From assembly GCA_009823505.1 (NCBI GenBank), contig VZQC01006590.1, positions 869,144 through 933,143 of the forward strand: a stretch of DNA of 64,000 nucleotides. The letters are read 5' to 3'. This DNA comes from Rhizomys pruinosus. Taxonomy: Eukaryota; Chordata; Mammalia; Rodentia; Spalacidae. The notes under the pieces are model-generated. The model did no database searches. It saw only the letters and a program-made list of their open reading frames with translations, and was not told where the DNA came from. The position numbers and the translations under genes were made by a program. The number at the start of each line of letters is the position of its first letter. Position 1 is the first letter of the stretch. Shown in pieces: positions 1 through 12,842 of this stretch.

Positions 1-188
1 CAGAAGAAAGACTTAATGAGTCCAAGAGCTGGTTTTTTGAAAGGACAAACAAGATAGACCCTTAGTCCAGTTAACCAAAAGAAAGAAAGAACAGCTCCAA
101 ATCAACCAAATTAGAGATGAAAGGGGAAACATTAAAATAGACAACAAAAAGATCCAGAACATTATATGGGAATTCATTAAAAACTTAT

Positions 189-593
189 TGTGCTGGATAG
201 CTTTAGTGTCAACTTGACACACATGGGTTGAAGGAGCTCAATTAGGGAAACCCCTCTACTGAACTGGCCTGTGGCCAGGCCTTTGGAGTACTGTCTTGAT
301 TGTTGAGCAATGTGGGAGCACCCAGTCCAATGTGGGCAGTGCCACCCCTGGGTGGGTTTTGTGTATTGTATAAGAAAGGCTGAGCATGGGCCAGGGGAGC
401 AAGCCAGTAAACAGCATTCCTCCATGGCCTCTGTTTCGGCTTCTGCCTCCACGTTCCTGCCCTGAGTTCCCATATTGGGCTCCTTCAGTGATGAACTATG
501 ACCCAGGAGATGTAAGCCAAATGAATCTTTTTCTCCCAAAGTTAGTATTGGTCAGAGTGTTTTCTTACAGCAATGGAAAAGCAAATTAGAACA
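189..593 (+). mobile_element. Solo LTR (ERVL/MaLR-like) inside L1 ORF2
   Basis: A TG...CA segment of about 405 bp interrupts L1 ORF2: L1 sequence stops near 188 and resumes at 594. It contains the rodent LTR hallmark GTGTCAACTTGACAC near its start. The flanking 5-mers CTTAT (184-188) and TCTAT (594-598) look like a decayed 5-bp target duplication. No internal retroviral sequence is present, so it is a solo LTR. The family name is not certain. Confidence 0.7.
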
Positions 594-1043
594 TCTATAT
601 TCTATTAAATTTGAAAACCTAAAAGAAATGGATCCTAGCAAAACGATAAGAGAAGGAAATTAAAGGAGTACTAATTAGAAAGAAGTCAAACTATCAATTT
701 TTGCAGATGACATGATAAATTGAGACCAAAAAAATTGTACCAGAAAACTCCTAGAAATGATTAACACTGTCAGTAAAGTTGCAGGTTACAAAATTAATCT
801 ACAAAAATCAGTAGCCTTTCTATATGCCAGTAACAATCAATTGGAGAAGGAGTACATGGAAACCTTCCCACCCACAATAGCCTCAAGAAACATATCTCAA
901 AATAAACCTTGCCAAAGACATTAAAGATCTATGTGAAAATTTAAAATTTTTGAAGAAAGATGCCAGAAGAATGAGCGACCTCCCATGCTCATGGACTGGA
1001 AGAATTAATATAGTAAAAATGACCATCGTACCCAAAATTATAC

Positions 1044-1044
1044 C

Positions 1045-1085
<41 letters not shown>

Positions 1086-1136
1086 GCTATCTATCTATCA
1101 TCTATCTACTATCTATCTATGTATCTACTGTCTATC

Positions 1137-1189
<53 letters not shown>

Positions 1190-1217
1190 CTATCTATCTA
1201 TGTATCTACTGTCTATC

Positions 1218-1263
<46 letters not shown>

Positions 1264-1264
1264 T
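1044..1264 (+). repeat. (TATC)n compound microsatellite inside L1 ORF2
   Basis: About 220 bp of CTAT/ATCT tetranucleotide sits exactly where L1 ORF2 normally has a short ATCTA-containing stretch before TTCAATGCAAT. Interruptions (CTACT, GTATCTACTGTC) occur twice, at about 1106 and 1187. This gives a higher-order repeat of about 81 bp. Open frames across it encode only YLSI repeats and are not genes. Confidence 0.97.
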
Positions 1265-2003
1265 CAATGCAATTCCAATAAAAATCTCCATGACATTCTT
1301 CACAGAATTGGACAAAACCATCCTAAAATTCATATGGAAACACAAAAGACCCTGGGGAGTCAAAGCAACCCTTAGTACAAAGAGCAAAGCAGGGAAGATT
1401 ACTAGTCCAGATTTCAAACTATATTACAGGGCAATAATCATAAAAACTGCATGGTACTGCCACAAAAATAGACCCATTGATCACTGGAACAAAATTGAAG
1501 ACCCAAACTTGAGTACTCACAATTTCAACCACTTGATATTTGATAAAGGGGCTAAGAACACTGAATGGAGCAAAGGGAGTATTTTCAGGATATGGTGCTA
1601 GCAAAATTGCATCACCACATGTAGAAAAATGAAACTAAGCCTTTATCTTTCACCTTGCACAGAAGTCAACTCAAAATGGTTCAAATGCCTCAATGTGACA
1701 CTTGAAACTCCAAAACTGTTAGAAGAAAATATCGGCAGTAATCTACAAGATAAAAGGGTAGGGAAGGACTTTGTAAATCAGACATTATTCAGGAATTAAG
1801 GTCAACAACATGTGGGCCTCTTTAAACTAAAAAGCTTCTGTACAACAAAAGAAATAAACAAAAATTAGAAGAGAAAACCCATAGAGTGGGAGAAAAACCT
1901 TTACTAGTGACACATCTGACAGAGGTTTAATATCCAGAGTATATATTACTCAAAAAACAAAGAACTAAGAGACCAAATTACCCAATTAAAATATGGACTA
2001 AAG

Positions 2004-2241
2004 GGCTGGAGAGATGGCCTAGCGGTTAAGAGCGCCGACCGCTCTTACAGAGGACTCGGGTTCGATCCCCAGCACCCACATGGCGGCTGAGAACCGTCTG
2101 AAGCTCCAATTCCAGGAGAACTCCAGTTCCAGGGGAATCCGAAGCCCTCTTCTGACCTCCGCGGCATTGCACAACACGGTGCACAGACCTACACACAGAC
2201 AGTACGCTCATACACAAAGAAAAATAAATAAAAATTAAAAA
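2004..2241 (+). mobile_element. B2 SINE, full length, Pol III boxes intact
   Basis: A B2 element inserted in L1 ORF2. The 16-bp target duplication AAAATATGGACTAAAG is perfect (1988-2003 and 2242-2257). The tRNA-like head has an A box TGGCCTAGCGG (2015-2025) and a B box GGTTCGATCCC (2059-2069), both close to consensus. The tail is A-rich. The perfect duplication suggests a fairly recent insertion. Confidence 0.95.
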
Positions 2242-2534
2242 AAAATATGGACTAAAGATCTCAAAAGAAAGCTCTCAAACGAAGAAATAAAGATGGCTAA
2301 GAAACATCTTAAAAAGTGTTCAACATCATTAGTAATCAGGTAAATACAAATTAAAATTACTTTAATATTTCATTTTACCCCTGTAAAACTGGCTAAGATC
2401 AAGAAAACAAATGATAGCAAATGCTGGAGAGGTTGTGAGGAAAGGGGAATGCTTATTCATTGCTGGTGGGATTGCAAGCTTCTGCCGCCCCTATGGAAAG
2501 CAGCATGGAGAACTCTTAAAAAGTAAAAATGGCC

Positions 2535-2784
2535 GGGGCTGGAGAGATGGCCTACTGGTTAAGAGCGCTGACTGCTCTTGCAGAGGATCCGGATTCCATC
2601 CCCAGCACCCACATGGCGGCTAAGAACTGTCTGTAACTCCAATTCCAGGAGAACTCCAGTTCCAGGGGAATCTGAGACCCTCTTCTGACCTCCGCGGCAT
2701 TGCACGACACGGGTGCACAAACCTACATGCAGACATTACATTCATACACATAAAATAAATAAATAAAAATTAAAAAAATATTAA
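2535..2784 (+). mobile_element. B2 SINE
   Basis: A second B2 in the same L1. The 17-bp target duplication at 2518-2534 and 2785-2801 differs by one base. The A box is slightly changed (TGGCCTACTGG) and the B box is degraded (GGATTCCATCC). It ends in an AAATAAA-type tail. Confidence 0.93.
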
Positions 2785-3590
2785 AAAAAGTAAAAATGAC
2801 CATTTGACCCTGTTATAATGCTCCTTGTCATAATCCCAAAGGATTCATAGTACTGCAGAGATAGATTGTCAGCCATGTTTATTGCTGATCTTTTCACAAC
2901 AGCAAAGAGATGGAAGCAACCTAAGTGTCCCTCAACTGATGAGTGGATAATGAAATGTGGTACATTGACACAATGGAAATCTACTGAATGGTAAAGAAAC
3001 ACAACATCATGAAATTTGCAGGTAACCAATGGAACTAGAAACTGTTATGTTAGGTGAGGTAACAGATTCAGAAAAACAAATGATGTATGTTTTTGTCCCT
3101 CATCTGTGGATCCTACCACCAATCCTTGTATGTGAGTGTATGTCATGATGTAATTGCAGAAACTGGATAAATGAAAAGGAATCAGGAAGGTAAAGGGAAA
3201 GAAAGAACCTGAGACAGAGGACTAATGGGTGACAAGTATTACTAAGGTAGAAATGGATAAACTCAGGGCATCTAAATGGGAAGGGAGAGGAAGGGTTATA
3301 GAATGAAATGTAGGGTAAAGGGAAAAAAGAAGCCTAAGAGAAGTGAGGCCATAGGAGACTGTCATCATCAAATGGGAAATGGGAAATGGGGATCCTTTAA
3401 ATGGAGAAGACATGGAAGGAAGGTTAAATGGGGAAAGGGAGAGAGGAGCGATAAATAATGCCTAGTTACAATAAAAAACCTCAGAGAATCTTATTAGTCT
3501 AACAATCTATTGTCAAATGATGTGTACAATATCTCTACATGAATCCATGTGCAAAGCTGAAAGCTATATAATAAAAACTATCCAGCAACA

Positions 3591-6500
3591 AAAACCTTCC
3601 CTTGAGTTGTTGACCAAGAGGCTCCCAAAATTTCACAAGCTATTGCTACAGCCCTTGATTGCCTGTTGGAACATGAAGGTAAAACCCTATTGCTGAAGAC
3701 AGGATGTAGGAAGCTTTCTTTTTATGCCGAACAGGGACCACATGGCCCTGATAAGGGGAAAGGGGACACAGTGCCCACTTTGCGGACACTGTGGGGAGCT
3801 GACCCCTCAGTGCAGAGGCCAGCTGGCTACTTCCTTTAGCCCTGCCTGGATGGTACTTCCAACTCAGGCCCTTAGCCTGGACCCACGAACACGCGTTCCA
3901 CTCTTGGCGGTGGCTTCTCACCTGCCCAGAACCTGGACAGGAATTTCAGGCTGATGGCTGATTGCCTCCCTTTAGCAAGTACCCACTCACAAAACCAGCT
4001 ATCCAGATTGGTGGACCGCAAAGGGGAGCCTTTTGCCAACCCACTGGTCACCTGAACAAAATGCAGGCCTGCCTTAGCCTATATGTACACAATAATTAAT
4101 AATGATTATGTTACTATGAAATTCAAATGTATTCCTTGCTACAGCCTGATTTTATGATTTTATAAACTAAATGACGTCAGTTCCCAGGACCAATTATAGG
4201 TTCCCCTACTCTGTGCCACTGTACACTGTTGCCCCACCCAGCATCACGTACCTAGGCCATGCTGCTTGCTCCTCCTTGGGGCAGGGTCAGACCCTCAGCC
4301 AGGTGGAGCCCTGAGGCATGCTAGTTGGAAAGTCAGCCTGCAATCGAGCTGGATTTTCCTACAATAGGACATACTTTGGAAACTGGAATTGGGGCAATGG
4401 TGCTGGAACAGACCTGGATGCCACCTCCACTGAAGGCTAGCTCTCAAAGATTTGTAGAGCACTATATCAGCTACTGAGGCAGAACATCAGTCAATGGTCT
4501 GACATCAGCTTTAAAAGGACCAAATAGCCACTGTTATCTTGGGGGCAATAAGTGGTTAACTAATTAGACTTAAAGCCCACTCAGTGGGAAGAAACTCATG
4601 TGTGGTACTGTAAAACATAGCAGGATGCACACAGCTGGAGAGGTCATAGATCTTAGAGAAAATCCCAAGATGTTCACATCCCTAGGGTAATGTAACATCT
4701 TACTAACTGCAAAATAGGTATACTTATTTTTACAGACAAATATCCCAGACTCAATAAAGGAGCTTCTTTTTCATCAGATGAATAGTACAGAGTCCCACAA
4801 CTGGACACACATAGACACCATTTGTGACCTGCTCATGATTAAACAACACACCTACAATGTAATCACTACACTAAGGCTCATGCAACATATAACAATGGGG
4901 CAAGAGGAAATTGATTAGCTCTTAACTTTCATTAAGGATGCTCTCCCATGCAACAGGAGGTCAAGAACTCCAAATGGCTTCAAGGCTTCAATGGCCAAAC
5001 TGTGAAGATTAGGAGTGTGTGTCCATGGTCAGGTCACCTATATTCAGCTTCTCTTATCCATGGCTCAGGGAACGTTGGGGAAGAGGGGGTGGAAAAATTG
5101 TAAGAGCCAGGGAGGTGAATCAAGGCCATATGGAAATGAATCCTAAAATCTCCTGGGACCCTGTTTATATGAGCCTATAGCATTGGTGTCAACATACAGG
5201 AGATCCATGCAAGCTCAACCAGACAAGAACCCAGCATAGAACTGCAGAAATGTGCAGCAGAACCCAATCTTAGCTGTAGAAATATTGACATCTGATTATA
5301 GTTGGATGAGGAAGAAATGGCCATCTTTAAGTTAGAGACTCCAGATAGGCTAACTAGAGCTCAAAGGATGAACTGGCACTGAAGAAAGGCTGAGGAGAGT
5401 AATTCAGAAGGATGGAACTGGAGAAGGGAACATTGAGACTGATGGAGAAATTATGTATGAAGTGCAAAACATTTTAACAAAAAATTTAAAGAAAAATTAT
5501 TCTTCACAGAGGTTCTTAACCAATGATTTACTGATATTGATGAATAAATATTTCACCACTCTCTGCAAGTGTATGGCAGCACATGTTGAATATTTGATAT
5601 CTAAATCATCATCTCTTATGTTAAGAATATGTCTCAGGAGGTGCAGGGGATGAATGTGTAAGTATGTATATATGAATGTGGAGTGAACCTGTACAGGGTT
5701 TGAATGAAGATGGAGCAGTTGAGTGTAATTTGAGGATGTTTGGTCCCATACAAATGCAGACATTCTGTGCCATTTTGTTCTTTTAATTGTTAATATATAA
5801 CATTCTCAGTGCATGAATTTCTAGTGTTGGATTCCATAAAATCATATTCATTTCAATTTGATTCAGATAATGAGAAGGTAGAAGGCAGGGAATTAGGAAA
5901 GATACTGTCCCTCATTTTCCTTGGCAGGAAACACCAACCAAATTACCTGAAAGGATAGGAAAGTGCCTGAATAGGTATCATTTTAATGTTTAAAATCCAT
6001 ATTTTAAAATACAGAAAATTCTGCTCAAGAAAAAAAAACTGTTTTCTAACAAAGGAGTATTTAAATTTTAGCCAAAATATTTGAAAATATGCACAAAAAA
6101 TACATGTACCAACTATAGTCTAACTTTCCTTCATGGAGGAATATTTTAATTGTTGGCACTGGCTTTGCTCTTGGCAGGTCTGAGAACAGAACACACAGGA
6201 ACTGAAAGTTTTGGCAGGATTTCCCTTTCTTCCGCCCCGGCTGTGTGAACGTCCACTGCAATCTGTCCAAGAGACCAGTTCCAGGAAGGGGGCTATAATT
6301 AGGAAGGATCATTGACCTCCTCTAAAGAGACCTTCATGGTGAAACCATTGTGCCAGGTCCTTGTTAACTCAGCAACCAAGGAAATCCCAGTGCTCACAGC
6401 TTATGTGTCATTTATCTGTGGCAAATTCTTTTTCCTGTCCCATCTCCCAACAGGCTAGCATTTCCTCTGTGACTCCTGAACATCTAATGTGGCTTCAATA

Positions 6501-7624
6501 ACCCTACCTCAACCTTCACCTTGCCCTAATGTCTTGTCTGGTCCCTACCTTACCTTTCCCACTCTAACAGAAACATATCTGGCCATAATGTAACAACAGT
6601 GTTCCACACAGGTGCATACTCTTCCCTTATGAGAAATGTTCCACTTTCTCCTCATTCACATGAGTCCTTATTGCTACTCTTCTCTAAAATTTTCCTCTAA
6701 AATTCAATCCAACACCTGCTACCCCATCTTGCCAATGGACATTGTTTGACATTATTTCATATCCTGATAAAATTCTCTCCCTCTACTCTTCTTTCTCTCC
6801 CCCTCCACTTCTTCCTTCCTTTACTCCCTCCCAACCTTTCTTTTCCCCTCCTTCCTTTCTGATGTCTCCTTTCTATCTCTCCCTCTTGTCCTCTCCCTCC
6901 TTATCTCCTCTTAAAATGTAGACATTTCCCCACCTGTGACACCAATCTCCTCTCCCAACAATGCTATTATTTCAGTATTCTGATTCCCATCAATTCCACA
7001 CCTTCTAAAACATTAAAATTATTTCATTTTCCTGTAGCTGTCCATTCTCTTTCCAGTTTACTTGCTGACTTTATATATTATTAAGGAAAGTGCGGCTTAT
7101 TACTTGAAGGGAATGAGGGTATTATCATTCTGTAGGTCCGAAATATTGTAGGATTGTAGCAATCTAGGATCTAAATGATAGTGAACTTGCTGTCTGGTAA
7201 AGGATTCTTTCCTGGACATACTTAGCTGGCCTTGGTGTGATTTCACTGATGACAAAGGAACAGAGGTTTCTGGTTTCTCTTCTGTAGGGTTCATGGAGAC
7301 TTGATTCAACACAGCCTGTTTATCTGCAAGGAGCCCCACCTCTCAGCACTGCTGATTAAATGCTAGTGGTCCACATACACACTTTAAATGTTGTACATTC
7401 AGTCTATCAGATCTCACTCCAATAATCCAAATGTAAGGATATTTCCTGCAAGCCTGATAGCACTCCCTGTTTCTCTTCATTTCACCTTGTTTTACATGAC
7501 TTCATATGATTCCTTAGGACTCACTAAGAACTTGAGCATTTGTCTCTTCATTACTTCTCCATGCTGAAGAACTCACCTAATACCTGAATTCATTGCAGAA
7601 ATCTCTCCATTCTTTTCCCTTAGC
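3591..7624. other. No gene recognised; unclassified DNA
   Basis: No recognisable coding exon or young repeat was found. About 3600-4480 is GC-richer and may be an old repeat that I cannot name. It contains one CRE-type palindrome TGACGTCA at 4172-4179. A pyrimidine-rich tract lies at 6775-6912. Open frames here are short and lack domain features. Confidence 0.5.
6775..6912 (+). repeat. Polypyrimidine (CT-rich) tract
   Basis: About 140 bp of almost pure C/T (CTCC, CTTCC and TTTC blocks) with few purines. It could form triplex DNA, or it may be the complement of an L1 3' purine tract. No flanking L1 sequence was recognised. Confidence 0.8.
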
Positions 7625-8680
7625 TTTGAAAAACATAAACCATATGAAAATAAACCCCGAATATCCAAAGCAACCCTGAGCCAAAAGAGCAATAGAGTGG
7701 GGATCTCTATACTAGACTTCAAACTATATTACAGGGCTATAGTCATAAAAACGGCTTGGTACTGGCACAAAAGTAGACCTGTTGACCAATGAAACAAAAC
7801 TGAAGATCCAAACTTGAGCACATACAATTTCAACCCCTCATATTTGACAAGAGGGCCAAGAAGACACAATGGAGGAAAGACAGCATCTTCAGCAAGTAGT
7901 ATTGGCAAAACTAGATCACCACTGTACAAGAATGAAATTATCCTATCCTATCACCTTGTATAAAAGTCAACTCCAGATGGATCAAAGACCTCAACATGAA
8001 ACCCAAAACTCTGAAGGCGATAGAAGAAAAAGTTGGCAGCACCCTACAAGACATAGGCATATGAAAAGACTTCCTAAATCAGACAGCAGCTGCACAAGAA
8101 ATAAGATCAACAATTGACAAATGGGACCTCATTAAACTCAAAAGTTTCTGTACATCAAAAGAAACAATCAAGGAATTGAAGAGAAAACCCAAAAAGTGGG
8201 AAGAAACCTTCACCATTCGTACAGCTACTATGAAAAGCAGTGTGGAGAACCACTGGAAGACTTGGAATGAACTTGCCACCTGACCCAGGCATACCTCTCC
8301 TGGGCATGTACCCACAAGACTCATCTTACCACGGAGATACATGCACAGCCATGTTTATTGCAGCTCTCTTCGCGATAGCAAGGAGCTGGAACCAACCCAA
8401 GTGCCCCTCAACTGATGAATGGACAGAGAAAAAGTGGACATCTACACCATGGAGTTCTATGCAGCGGTAAAGAAAGATGACATCATGAACTTTGCAGGTA
8501 AATGGATGGAGCTAGAAGATATCATGCTAAGTGAAGTAACAGAGTCCCAGAAAAACAACCAAGAATGGTATCCCTCATCTGTGGAAGCTAGAGCTAATTA
8601 CCTAGTTGTATGGCAAACTGAACAACATTAATGTAATCTGAAAACAACTGTGCTCTTACATTGTGAATCTCTTAAAATTA
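7625..8680 (+). mobile_element. LINE-1 ORF2 C-terminal fragment with internal deletion
   Basis: Sequence matches the L1 ORF2 C-terminal half seen elsewhere in this window (34266-35330). It jumps at about 8218 from the segment ending TTCACCATTCG to TACAGCTACTATG. Several hundred bases present in the other copy are missing there. The ORF2 end and a short 3' UTR follow, and the copy stops at a TAAT repeat. Confidence 0.85.
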
Positions 8681-8708
8681 ATTAATTAATTAATTAATTA
8701 ATTAATTT
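8673..8708 (+). repeat. (TTAA/TAAT)n simple repeat
   Basis: A short ATTA tetranucleotide run at the 3' end of the preceding L1, probably grown from its A-rich tail. Confidence 0.9.
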
Positions 8709-8710
8709 TA

Positions 8711-9164
8711 AAAGTCAGGAAATAAAAAAATTATGCATCATAAGCATAGAGGAAGGGGAACAATTTCTGGATAATGGTACTGGCCACATAAACCAACTAA
8801 TTGGCCACAGTTTACATCTTATGGCCATATGTGTTCATAGTGTAGCTACAACTTCTACTATTTTTAACCTGGTGAATTTATTCTCCCTGACATTCTTCTA
8901 CAAGTGTCAATCCTCAGATTTCCAATGTACTCCAAGGGGAGCTGAAATCAGAGATGTTTTACATAATTCCAATATTATGAATGCATCTTTCTTGGTGCCC
9001 TTACACTGAGTTTTTCTTGAATTTTAATATCTACATTAATGGGAGTGTCAGGGGCAGTACTCCTCAGCCTCTGAATTTCTGGGCTTTCTGTGTGTTCAGG
9101 CTGCTGCAGCCACAGTTTCTGCACAGTACCCTGAACCATCAGTTTTTCATATCTACTTACGTGT
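8711..9164. other. No gene or repeat recognised
   Basis: AT-rich DNA with only short, featureless open frames. Confidence 0.4.
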
Positions 9165-9575
9165 TACCATCTGCTCTACTTTGCTTTCTGTTGCTGTGAT
9201 AAATACGCATTATCATTCCAACTTGGGAATACCATTCCAACTTGGGAAGGAAGGGTTAATTTCAACTGACAAGTTGATGTCAGTTCTCAAAGGAAGGAAG
9301 CCAATTCAGGAACTTAAGGCAGCAACCAAAATTGACAATATGCTGCTTAAGGGCTTGCTTTCCGCCCCTGGCTTGCTCATTTGGTTTCTTATACAGCCTA
9401 AGCCCAGCTGCCCAGGTGTGGCACTTCCACCATGGCCTGGACCCTCCCACTTCAGTTAGCAGTCAAGAAAATGCCCTGCAGACATGCTCACAGGCCAAGA
9501 CAATCTGATGGAAGAGATTCCTCAACTGAAGTCTTCTCTTCCCAGGTTCCTCTAGTTCATGTCAAATTGAAAAAA
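9165..9575 (-). mobile_element. LTR fragment (ERVL/MaLR-like), minus strand
   Basis: It reads on the minus strand like the 189-593 element. It begins (minus strand) near the complement of CTAGTTCATGTCAAATTG and ends at the complement of CTTTCTGTTGCTGTGATAAA, a common rodent LTR terminus. Degraded, with no clear target duplication. Confidence 0.6.
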
Positions 9576-9649
9576 AAAAAAAAATTAGTACACTAGCAAT
9601 ATATTTTAATGCTATAATTTTATTTAATTTGTTTCTACTTGAACTCAGA

Positions 9650-9885
9650 CTCTTTTTTTTTAAATATTGAGTATTGAACCTAGGCTCTAATGCACGCAAG
9701 CAAGTGCTTTACAATTGAGATGCATCTCCAGCTTTCCTTTTGCTTTTTAATTTGAGTCAGAGATTGACTCAATATCCAGGTTAGCCTCAAGCTTATGGAG
9801 AAGCCCAGGCTGGCCTTGAACTTTGAATCCTTCTGATTCAGCCTGCTAAGTAGTTGGCATTACAGATCTGGAACACCAGGTCAAC
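9650..9885 (-). mobile_element. B4-type SINE (ID plus B1 composite), old
   Basis: The minus strand carries an ID-like half (complement of TTGAGATGCATCTCCAGC) and a diverged B1-like half (complement of CAGGCTGGCCTTGAACTTTG). The order and length fit a B4 element. It is clearly old. Confidence 0.6.
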
Positions 9886-9989
9886 TGTAATGGTAGAATG
9901 CTTTAATTTTTTTTTACCCTGATGCTTCGCTAACTAAGAACTATCACTTCTTTTTACCGTCATTATTTTTAAAAGAGTATTATAAGCAT

Positions 9990-10245
9990 ATATGAATATG
10001 TGTATGTATACTTATTTGGGTATATGTGCATCTTTGTATGTGTGTGTGCATGTGTGCCTGTGTGTGTGTGGGGGGGTGTGTGTGTAACAGGTGAGTATGG
10101 GAATGTGTGTGCCTCAGATCATATGTGGAGGCCAGTTGAAAACCTTGGAAGAGTCTGTCCTCTTCTTCATCCTTGGATTCCAAGGACAGATCTCAGGTCA
10201 TCAGGCATATATGCCAAGCATGTTAACCTGTTGATCCATCTCACA
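9990..10245 (-). mobile_element. B3-like SINE with GT-rich part, old
   Basis: A GT-rich stretch (about 10036-10086) is followed by a block with GGAGGCCAG and CTCAGGTCATCAGGC. These resemble the complement of a B3 SINE. Boundaries are approximate. Confidence 0.5.
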
Positions 10246-12417
10246 GACACTCTCTGCTGTAGAACAAAACTTCTTAGAAGAACTGTTCACATTCATAGTG
10301 TCTACTTCTATCCTGTGTGTCCTTGAACCTTGAGCTTATTCCGTTTCACTAAAGCTGACTTCCTGAAGGCCTATCATGATCAGGCCAAAACCTTAGAGCC
10401 AATTCTTTCTTCCTCTTACTTTGTTTCCTATGTAATTCACTAACCCACCCTGGAGGAAAGCCTGGCTATTTTCTCCAAGTCCACTATAACCCCCAAAATA
10501 ATGAGGTTTTCTAACAGACTGTAATTCTAACCTTCTATCTACCAAAGAAATATTCAAATATGAACATTGTGATTGCTTTCACATGTTGTTAAATAGTCTC
10601 CTTCAAAAATCCTCTAAAAACTCATTCCACACACAACAAAATTTAATTTCGTTGTTTCTGCATCTAGATGTCATGACACAATTCTGAAAAATAGACTCAT
10701 TAAAAGGTAAGGGCTGATCACAGCCTACTAAGATCAGGTCCTTTACTTGCTCATGGACCGTGCTCTTAGTGAAGTTTATCAGAATTTCATATGAGAGAAT
10801 ATGCTCATTCATTTGGATGTTTACTGTATGTGCTTCTCTTTCTGTGTGTATTCTGCCCCAGGTATTTATTTTTGTAGACAGATTAATAAGAATATGTCCT
10901 CATATGAAAAAGGCTCTCACTAGGTAACTTTTCATTAGGAGCAGAATTGGTGGGGATAGGGAGGCCCATGATACACACCTGTTGGGGGAGATGATCTACT
11001 TACTACACATTTGTGGGTTTCTGAAGAAAGCAAACACTTGATTCAGCTGGTTTGGAAGATTTAGTTGAGAGGGTGGCAGCTATGAATTCCACCCTGATTA
11101 GATGTCTGATGTGATGTCTCCCAGGTGAATGAACCAGTGTTTGTGATGTGTGAACTTCACCTATGCAAGGGAGGCAAAGCCTGACATACCTTTGTGGTTT
11201 GCCAAGAATTCTTTCCTTGGGGCATGTAAAGGACAACTACTCCACCTTAATAAAGGCAAACCAAGAACTAGTCCATCATCTATCACCCTGAGGTGACAAT
11301 GAATTCATTAAGCTTACTTACAGAGCATGGGAGAGGGCAAGGGAAAGTCTGCACCTACCTCTCCCATGGCTGGATATTATCATTGTCTTAGTACTTGAAT
11401 AATGCATGGTTTGTAAGAAAAGCTAGTCATGGAGGATGCTGGCCCTTTCCATTTGGACATGTTCTTTTGCACTACACTTTAAAAAAAACCCGTAGAAACC
11501 CTGTGGAGAAAATAAGTACACACAGAAAACAATCCCTGTAAAGTAGCTATTATTAAAAGGTTTTTGCATCCGTGGAAATTTCTAGGATCATTTTCACAAC
11601 ACTGCAAGTGACATATAAGTTCATTGTCATATGTGTTGAAACATAACTCACACACACACAAAAAAATGAGGGACTTTACTGAGATAATGCATTACCTTCT
11701 GAAGATAATAAGGGCTTGTGGTCTGTCCAGTGTATACACAAAGCTCCTTCAATTCACTGTATTGTCTGCTGTTACAGATGCTGTTTAAAACATGGGCATC
11801 ACACTGGTGACCAAGTCAGGCATTATTGATAGCCTTGTAAGGAACATTATGTATTGCAGCTTCTTGGATCTGATCATGAGCGTCGTCCCTCCTTGTGTGC
11901 GTTCTCTACTCCATGGATCCTACCTTGCCTCTCTTCACCACAATTTTGGTGCATTGGTTTAAGCCAAAAATCAAGAATCTTTTTCACTCTATCAGGTAAA
12001 ATCTATCAGTACAGATGTCATCTACATGGTCATTAAAACTGTTGTAGTTATTTAATCAATAAAGCAATTATTTTTGAGGCAGGCCAACACTTTCAAAACA
12101 TGACCTAGCTCTTTAGCTGTGATATGCTGGTAAAGATCAGATATAAACTGTCTTGTAAGAACTCCATCATGATTTCTATCTCTTGACCTCTGTTTTGCCC
12201 TTATATTACCATATTCATTGGTCAAAAAAGTAGCAAACTGTGTCCAAAAACAGTTATGACACATTGAGAAGAACACTGGACCACGCATTGGGTGGAATGG
12301 TCTAAAGCACCATACATAGTTTGTGAGGCATTTTTATCTTATTTCCAATCACTAAATGGATATGCTATCATGATACAGTTTGATTAACCTTAAAACCAAG
12401 ATACAAATATGTGTTGT
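10246..12417. other. No gene recognised
   Basis: About 2.2 kb of apparently single-copy, AT-rich sequence. A 78-codon minus-strand frame at 12052-12288 is the longest coherent one. It has no start context, no splice signals I can defend and no domain I recognise, so I do not call it a gene. Confidence 0.4.
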
Positions 12418-12638
12418 TGGGCCTGCAGAGGTGGCTCAGGGGATGAGAACACTGGCTGCTCTTGCAGAAGTTTGCAATTTATCTTCCACTTCCCAAGTGA
12501 GCTCCCAACTGCCTGAACTCCAGTTCCAGAGGGCTCCCACGTGCTCTTCTGGTCTCTATGGGAAGCTGTACGCACATGGTCCAGATACATACAAGTACAC
12601 ATACATGGATAAAAATAAACTGAAAGCTGAAAAATTCT
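12418..12638 (+). mobile_element. B2 SINE, older variant
   Basis: The tRNA-like head (GAGGTGGCTCAGGGGATGAG) and CTGGCTGCTCTTGCAGA are B2. The body is diverged and ends in GATAAAAATAAAC. Confidence 0.85.
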
Positions 12639-12689
12639 AAATGCCTAAACATTTACGTCTGATTTGTTTTGCTATGTGGTTTTGCTACC

Positions 12690-12803
12690 TGACTAAACTG
12701 TTGGTCACTATGTAGACCAGGCTGGCCTTTAGCTTATAGGAATCTTTAGATTCATCCTTCCAAAGTGCTGAGGTTATGGATGTGTGCTATTGCACTTGGC
12801 TCT
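12690..12803 (-). mobile_element. B1 SINE fragment, diverged
   Basis: Complement of a B1: ATGTAGACCAGGCTGGCCTT, then CCAAAGTGCTGAGGTTA and a degraded 5' end. No target duplication. Confidence 0.7.
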
Positions 12804-12842
12804 AAAACGTAATTTATATAACATCCATAAAAGTCCACTGTG

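Larger units (their letters stand above)
1..3590 (+). mobile_element. LINE-1, 5'-truncated, ORF2 (RT onward) to 3' UTR, interrupted
   Basis: This is a dead L1 entering from the left edge. Its ORF2 reverse transcriptase domain is recognisable by the F-A-D-D-M catalytic motif at 700-714, followed at once by stop codons. ORF2 C-terminal sequence continues to about 3050, and a purine-rich 3' UTR runs to about 3585. Later insertions split it: an LTR at 189-593, a TATC microsatellite, and B2s at 2004 and 2535. Frames are broken throughout, so no protein is expected. The 3' boundary is approximate because no clear poly(A) or target duplication is visible. Confidence 0.85.

Noticed and set aside
1044..1264. 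CRISPR-like regular repeats
   Set aside because: Simple tetranucleotide repeat with no spacers, in a rodent genome.
950..1601. Two open frames of 141 and 160 codons
   Set aside because: They are made of YLSI repeats translated from the TATC microsatellite inside L1.
2004..2241. tRNA gene-like A and B boxes
   Set aside because: They belong to the tRNA-derived head of a B2 SINE; there is no cloverleaf or mature tRNA end.
4172..4179. TGACGTCA CRE palindrome
   Set aside because: A single 8-mer without a promoter or conserved context is expected by chance in 64 kb.
8079..8631. Several 70-90 codon frames
   Set aside because: Shadows and pieces of L1 ORF2 on both strands.
12052..12288. 78-codon minus-strand frame with ordinary amino-acid use
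   Set aside because: No start context, splice signals, conserved motif or neighbouring exon could be supported; left as unassigned.
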